Below, piece after piece: positions 60,560 through 64,000 of a stretch of DNA of 64,000 nucleotides. The notes below the pieces were generated by a model. That model ran no database searches. It was not told where the DNA came from and saw nothing but the letters and a program-made list of their open reading frames with translations. Each line of letters opens with the position of its first letter. The stretch's first letter is position 1. Position numbers and translations under genes: made by a program. The DNA comes from Frankiaceae bacterium (GTDB lineage: Bacteria; Actinomycetota; Actinomycetes; BP-191). Where the stretch lies: positions 228,426-292,425 of the forward strand of contig DATMES010000001.1 in assembly GCA_035556555.1 (NCBI GenBank), in the 5' to 3' direction.

Positions 60560-63235
60560 TCAGTGCGCCGCGTCGTCCCACGAGCGGCCCACGCCGACGG
60601 ACACGTCGAGCGGGACCTTCATGGCGTACGCCCCGCCCATCTCCTCCCGCACCATCTGCTCGAGCCGCTCCCGCTCGCCCGGCGCGACCTCGAGCACCAG
60701 CTCGTCGTGCACCTGGAGCAGCAGCCTGCTGGCGAACCCGTCGGTCCGCAGCCTGCCGTGCACGCGCAGCATCGCGATCTTGATGATGTCGGCGGCGGAG
60801 CCCTGGATGGGGGCGTTGAGGGCCATGCGCTCGGCCATCTGCCGGCGCTGATTGTTGTCGCTCGCGAGGTCGGGCAGGTAGCGGCGGCGGCCGAGGATGG
60901 TCTCGGTGTAGCCGTTCATCCGCGCGACCTCGACGACCTCGCGCAGGTAGTCGCGGACGCCGCCGAAGCGGGAGAAGTACGCGTTCATCTGCTCCTTGGC
61001 CTCGTCGGGCGTGATCTGCAGCTGCTGCGCGAGCCCGAACGCGGAGAGGCCGTAGACGAGGCCGTACGTCATCGCCTTGACCCGCCGCCGCAGCTCCGGG
61101 TCCACCGACTCGACGGGGAGGCCGAACGCTTGCGACGCGACGTAGGTGTGCAGGTCCTCCCCCGACGCGAACGCCGCCTGCAGCCCCTCGTCGTCGGACA
61201 GGTGCGCCATGATCCGCATCTCGATCTGGCTGTAGTCGGCGGTCATGAGGCTCTCGAAGCCCTCGCCCGGCACGAACGCCTGCCTGATCTCGCGGCCCGC
61301 GGCCGTGCGGATGGGGATGTTCTGCAGATTGGGGTCGGTGGAGCTCAGGCGCCCGGTCGCCGCGATGGTCTGCTCGTACGTCGTGTGGATGCGCCCCGCG
61401 TCGTCGACCGCGGGCTGCAGCTGCTTGGCGACGACCGTCCAGAGACGGGTCACGTCGCGGTGGCGGAGCAGGCACTCGATGACGGGGTGGTCGCTCTGCT
61501 CCTGGAGCCACTGCAGCGCATCGGCGTCGGTGGTGTAGCCGGTCTTGATCTTCTTGGTCTTGGGCAGGCCGAGCTCGCCGAAGAGGATCTCCTGCAGCTG
61601 CTTGGGCGAGCCGAGGTTGAACTCCCTGCCGATGCAGTCGTACGCGTCCTGCGCCGCCTGCTTGACCTGCCCCGAGAGACGCGCCTCCAGCATCGCGAGG
61701 TGGTCGTTGTCGACGGCGATGCCGACCCGCTCCATGTCGGCGAGGACGCGGACCAGCGGCAGCTCGACCTCGCGGAGGAGGGCGGTGCCGCCGCGGCGTT
61801 CGACATCGGCGTCGAGGGAGGTCGCGAGGTCGGCCACGGCGCGGGCCCGGAGCACCGCGTCGCTCGCCTCACCGGCCTCGGCGGAGCCGTCGAGGGAGAG
61901 CTGGCCGCTGTCGTCGCCCTCCTTGCGCAGCTCCCTCCGCAGGTAGCGCAGCGCGAGGTCACCGAGGTCGAACGTCTGCTGCCCAGGCAGCGCCAGATAG
62001 GCGGCCAGCGCCGTGTCGCTGGTGACGCCCTGGACGTCCCAGCCGCGCGCCCAGAGCGCGAGCAGCGGGCCCTTGCCCGCGTGGACCGACTTGGCGCGGG
62101 TGTCGTCGGCGAGCCAGGCGGACAGCGCGGTCTCGTCGCGCTCGTCGAGCTCGCGCGCCTCGACGTACGCGCCCCCGCCGCCCTCCAGCGCGACCGCGAT
62201 GCCGTGCAGGTCGCCGGTGCCGCGGCCCCACGTACCGCGGAAGTGCAGGCCCGCGCGGACCGTCGGGTCGAGCTCGCCGAGCCACCTCGACACCTCGCCG
62301 GTCTCCAGCGTCCTGATGTCGACGTCGAAGCCCTCGTCGGCCTCCGGCTCGACGCTCTGCAGGGTGGCGTACAGCCGCTCGCGCAGCACCCGGAACTGCA
62401 GCGTGTCGAACAGCTTGTGCACCTCGTCGCGGTCCCACGGGCCCATCTGCAGGTCGGCGGGGGTGACGGGCAGTGGCACGTCGCGGCGCAGCTCGGTGAG
62501 CTCGCGGTTGCGCATGACGTTGGCGAGGTGCTCGCGGACGGCGTTGCCGGTCTTGCCGGGGATCTCGTCGACCCGGTCGCAGAGCTCGTTCAGGTCGCCG
62601 AACTGCTGCACCAGCTTGATCGCGGTCTTCTCCCCCACGCCGGGGATGTTGGGGAGGTTGTCGGACGGGTCGCCGCGCAGCGCCGCGAAGTCGGGGTACT
62701 GCGACGGCGTCAGGCCGTACTTGGCCATCAGCTCGGCGGGCGTGAAGCGCCTCATGTCGCTGACGCCTCGCCCCGTCATCAGCACCGTGATGCGGTCGTC
62801 GACGAGCTGGTACGCGTCGCGGTCGCCGGTGACGATGAGCACGTCCATGTCGAGGTCGCGGGCCTGGCAGGCGAGCGTCGCGATCGCGTCGTCGGCCTCG
62901 AAGCCCGGCGCCTCGACGACGGGGATGCGCAGAGCCTCGAGCACCTCCCGGATGAGGGAGACCTGGCCGCGGAAGTCGGTGGGGGTCTCGCTGCGGGTGG
63001 CCTTGTACTCGGCGTATGCCTCGTGCCGGAAGGTCGGCGCGGAGAGGTCGAACGCCACCGCGATGTGCGTCGGCTGCTCGTCGCGGATGACGTTGATGAG
63101 CATCGACGTGAAGCCGTAGACGGCGTTGGTGGGCTGGCCGGTGGTGGTGGAGAAGTTCTCGACGGGCAGCGCGAAGAACGCCCGGTAGGCCAGGGAGTGG
63201 CCGTCGAGCAGGAGCAGGCGCCGGCGTTCGTCCAT
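60560..63235 (-). CDS. polA: DNA polymerase I
   Basis: 891 residues from ATG 63233-63235, after AGGATGAG; ATG 63242-63244 adds three. N-terminal 5'-3' exonuclease (LLLDGHSLAYRAFFAL, PGFEADDAIATLA, VTGDRDAYQLV, RGDPSDNLPNIPGVGEKTA). The middle 3'-5' exonuclease domain lacks the DxE site, so proofreading is presumably lost, as in other actinobacteria. The polymerase domain has motif A TADYSQIEMRIMAHL, motif B RRRVKAMTYGLVYGLSAFG and motif C LLQVHDELVLEV. It fills repair gaps, including those left by UvrABC, whose genes lie nearby. Confidence 0.98.
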   Translation of the reverse strand: MDERRRLLLLDGHSLAYRAFFALPVENFSTTTGQPTNAVYGFTSMLINVIRDEQPTHIAVAFDLSAPTFRHEAYAEYKATRSETPTDFRGQVSLIREVLEALRIPVVEAPGFEADDAIATLACQARDLDMDVLIVTGDRDAYQLVDDRITVLMTGRGVSDMRRFTPAELMAKYGLTPSQYPDFAALRGDPSDNLPNIPGVGEKTAIKLVQQFGDLNELCDRVDEIPGKTGNAVREHLANVMRNRELTELRRDVPLPVTPADLQMGPWDRDEVHKLFDTLQFRVLRERLYATLQSVEPEADEGFDVDIRTLETGEVSRWLGELDPTVRAGLHFRGTWGRGTGDLHGIAVALEGGGGAYVEARELDERDETALSAWLADDTRAKSVHAGKGPLLALWARGWDVQGVTSDTALAAYLALPGQQTFDLGDLALRYLRRELRKEGDDSGQLSLDGSAEAGEASDAVLRARAVADLATSLDADVERRGGTALLREVELPLVRVLADMERVGIAVDNDHLAMLEARLSGQVKQAAQDAYDCIGREFNLGSPKQLQEILFGELGLPKTKKIKTGYTTDADALQWLQEQSDHPVIECLLRHRDVTRLWTVVAKQLQPAVDDAGRIHTTYEQTIAATGRLSSTDPNLQNIPIRTAAGREIRQAFVPGEGFESLMTADYSQIEMRIMAHLSDDEGLQAAFASGEDLHTYVASQAFGLPVESVDPELRRRVKAMTYGLVYGLSAFGLAQQLQITPDEAKEQMNAYFSRFGGVRDYLREVVEVARMNGYTETILGRRRYLPDLASDNNQRRQMAERMALNAPIQGSAADIIKIAMLRVHGRLRTDGFASRLLLQVHDELVLEVAPGERERLEQMVREEMGGAYAMKVPLDVSVGVGRSWDDAAH

Positions 63236-63415
63236 GCGGCTCATCCTAGGTCGGTGGCGGGATGCCGGGCCGTCGCGAGCGGCGGCCACGGTGGTGCATC
63301 GCAGGCGGAGGAGTCCCGGACAGCAGCGCTGTCCGGGACGACGACAACGCCGGGAGGTGCCGCCGTGGGCGTCGCGCAGCAGGCCGGTGTCCGTCCCCGG
63401 CCTAGGGTGAGCCGC
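63236..63415. promoter_or_regulatory. Symmetric divergent promoter region of polA and the thioesterase
   Basis: GCGGCTCATCCTAGG (63236-63250) and CCTAGGGTGAGCCGC (63401-63415) are near-perfect inverted copies (14/15) facing outward. Each contains TAGGAT or TAGGGT, which resemble actinobacterial -10 boxes, so both genes may have the same promoter. Repeat D copy 2 fills most of the 150-bp interior. Confidence 0.5.
63268..63387 (+). repeat. Repeat D copy 2: structured intergenic element
   Basis: 120 bp, aligned along its length with 1893-2013. Helix 1 GGCCGTCG-CGAG-CGGCGGCC has a U.G pair in place of U-A. Helix 2 pairs ACGGTGGTGC with GTGCCGCCGT. Helix 3 is GGCG/CGCC. The apical hairpin is a perfect 12 bp, GTCCCGGACAGC-AGC-GCTGTCCGGGAC. 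Sequence GACGACGACAACGCC and GCGCAGCAGGCCGG are identical in both copies. Confidence 0.8.
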
Positions 63416-63431
63416 ATCCTAAGGTGGGCCT

Positions 63432-63818
63432 GTGACGGAAATGCCGATCGATGCGCTCGGGCAGCGGATGGGCGTGCGCGTCGTCGAGGCGACCGCCGAA
63501 CGCGTCGTCATGACGATGCCCGTCGAGGGCAACACGCAGCCGTACGGCCTCCTGCACGGCGGCGCGTCCTGCGTGCTCGCCGAGGCGGTGGGGTCGGTCG
63601 GGGCGGCGCTCGGCGCGCCGCCCGGGCGTTACCCGGTGGGCGTGGACATCAACGCGACGCACCACCGCGGCGTACGCGAGGGCGTCGTCACGGCGACGGG
63701 GACGCCGCTGCACAGCGGGCGTACGACGGCGACCTGGGCCGTGTCCATCCGTGACGAGCAGGGCCGGCTCGTGTGCAGCGCGCGGCTCACCTGCGCGCTG
63801 GTCGAGCCGCGCGCGTAG
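63432..63818 (+). CDS. Hotdog-fold thioesterase (PaaI type)
   Basis: 128 residues from GTG 63432. Hotdog fold with the PaaI/4HBT signature GLLHGGASCVLAEAVGS; GRYPVGVDINATHHRGV is the following core strand. Hydrolyses acyl-CoA or aryl-CoA thioesters; the neighbourhood with polA is kept in other actinobacteria, where the family member is menaquinone-related or uncharacterised. Short strong promoter-like box TAGGGT 27 bp upstream suggests a short leader. Confidence 0.9.
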   Translation: MTEMPIDALGQRMGVRVVEATAERVVMTMPVEGNTQPYGLLHGGASCVLAEAVGSVGAALGAPPGRYPVGVDINATHHRGVREGVVTATGTPLHSGRTTATWAVSIRDEQGRLVCSARLTCALVEPRA

Positions 63819-63823
63819 CCCAG

Positions 63824-63870
63824 CTTCGGGGTGCGTTCTGCGCTTTTTCGCCGCACGAGGCGCAACCGGG
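63824..63870 (+). repeat. Repeat A copy 5 (3' palindrome truncated)
   Basis: CTTCGGGGTGCG, TTCTGCGCTTTTTCGCCGCA and CGAGGCGCAACCGGG; the last TTGC is replaced by AGCC. It follows the thioesterase stop. Confidence 0.75.
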
Positions 63871-63912
63871 AGCCTTTTCCATCCTGACGGCGTGGTTGGC
63901 GCCGGGCTCAGT

Positions 63913-63960
63913 CGTTCTTTGAAGATCACTACGCGTGAGACCGGCTGCTGGGCTGCAGGG
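63913..63960 (+). repeat. Repeat C copy 3
   Basis: CGTTCTTTGAAGATCACTAC, GCGTGAGACCGGC and GGGCTGCAGGG match the complement of 27445-27496. Beyond this I see nothing to the window end. Confidence 0.6.
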
Positions 63961-64000
63961 TTGGGCCGACGCGGGTGCGCGGGCGCCGCTCGTCCGGGGT

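Noticed and set aside
60560..63235. Loss of the 3'-5' exonuclease site in PolA as a novelty
   Set aside because: Known for actinobacterial and some other bacterial Pol I proteins; not unusual.

Overview
The window is core chromosome of a very GC-rich actinomycete. RbpA, WhiA, OpcA, an SsgA-like protein, abundant GTG/TTG starts and 4-bp start/stop overlaps all point to class Actinomycetia. The SsgA-like gene suggests, but does not prove, a morphologically complex (sporulating) lineage. Gene neighbourhoods match those known from Mycobacterium and Streptomyces: cta/tkt/tal/zwf/opcA/pgl, secG/tpiA/pgk/gap/whiA/yvcK/rapZ/uvrC, uvrA/MBL, uvrB, coaE/rpsA and polA. No rRNA, tRNA, CRISPR, phage or transposase gene was seen.

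Layout. 1-8488: aa3-type oxidase genes (ctaC-ctaD-ctaE-ctaF, then a membrane glycosyltransferase cut by the left edge), divergent ctaG, and the heme A genes ctaA-ctaB. The oxidase is unusual. Subunit I has the YSHPAVY signature of A2-type enzymes, subunit II carries an extra type-1 copper domain, and the subunit IV-like protein is a tandem duplication. 8707-16888: tightly coupled tkt-tal-pgi-zwf-opcA-pgl (pentose phosphate/glycolysis). 16935-19018: a small secreted protein, a lipoprotein, rbpA, secG. 19032-25257: a five-gene oligopeptide ABC transporter placed between secG and tpiA. 25475-33300: tpiA, pgk, gap, whiA, yvcK, rapZ, uvrC. 33428-43151: SsgA-like, membrane protein, uvrA, cupredoxin, MBL hydrolase, a low-GC orphan ORF beside a MITE-like element, and a secreted beta-propeller/GDPD fusion, then a membrane protein and a VOC protein. 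43148-50325: terC behind a yybP-ykoY-type riboswitch, a gene remnant, uvrB, a secreted barrel protein, coaE and rpsA. 50538-63818: DUF429 protein, methyltransferase, LxxG-repeat exported protein, membrane protein, secreted hydrolase, CPBP protease, secreted protein, AlaX editing protein, lipoprotein, P-loop kinase, polA and a hotdog thioesterase.

Most spacers hold dispersed small repeats. I recognise five families (called A-E here) plus single palindromic elements. Family A (about 50 bp, five copies) has one copy in frame inside a protein-coding gene. Family B is a 70-bp palindrome with 19-bp arms. Family D (about 120 bp, two copies) keeps its secondary structure through compensatory base changes, so it looks like an undescribed structured RNA or RNA-like mobile element; it is the most interesting signal in the window.

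Spacers longer than 300 bp are 39153-39582 (orphan ORF plus MITE-like element with nested repeat A) and 44138-44569 (riboswitch, coding remnant, palindrome). Start codons were chosen by overlap with the upstream stop, Shine-Dalgarno-like sequence and family alignment; several are TTG.
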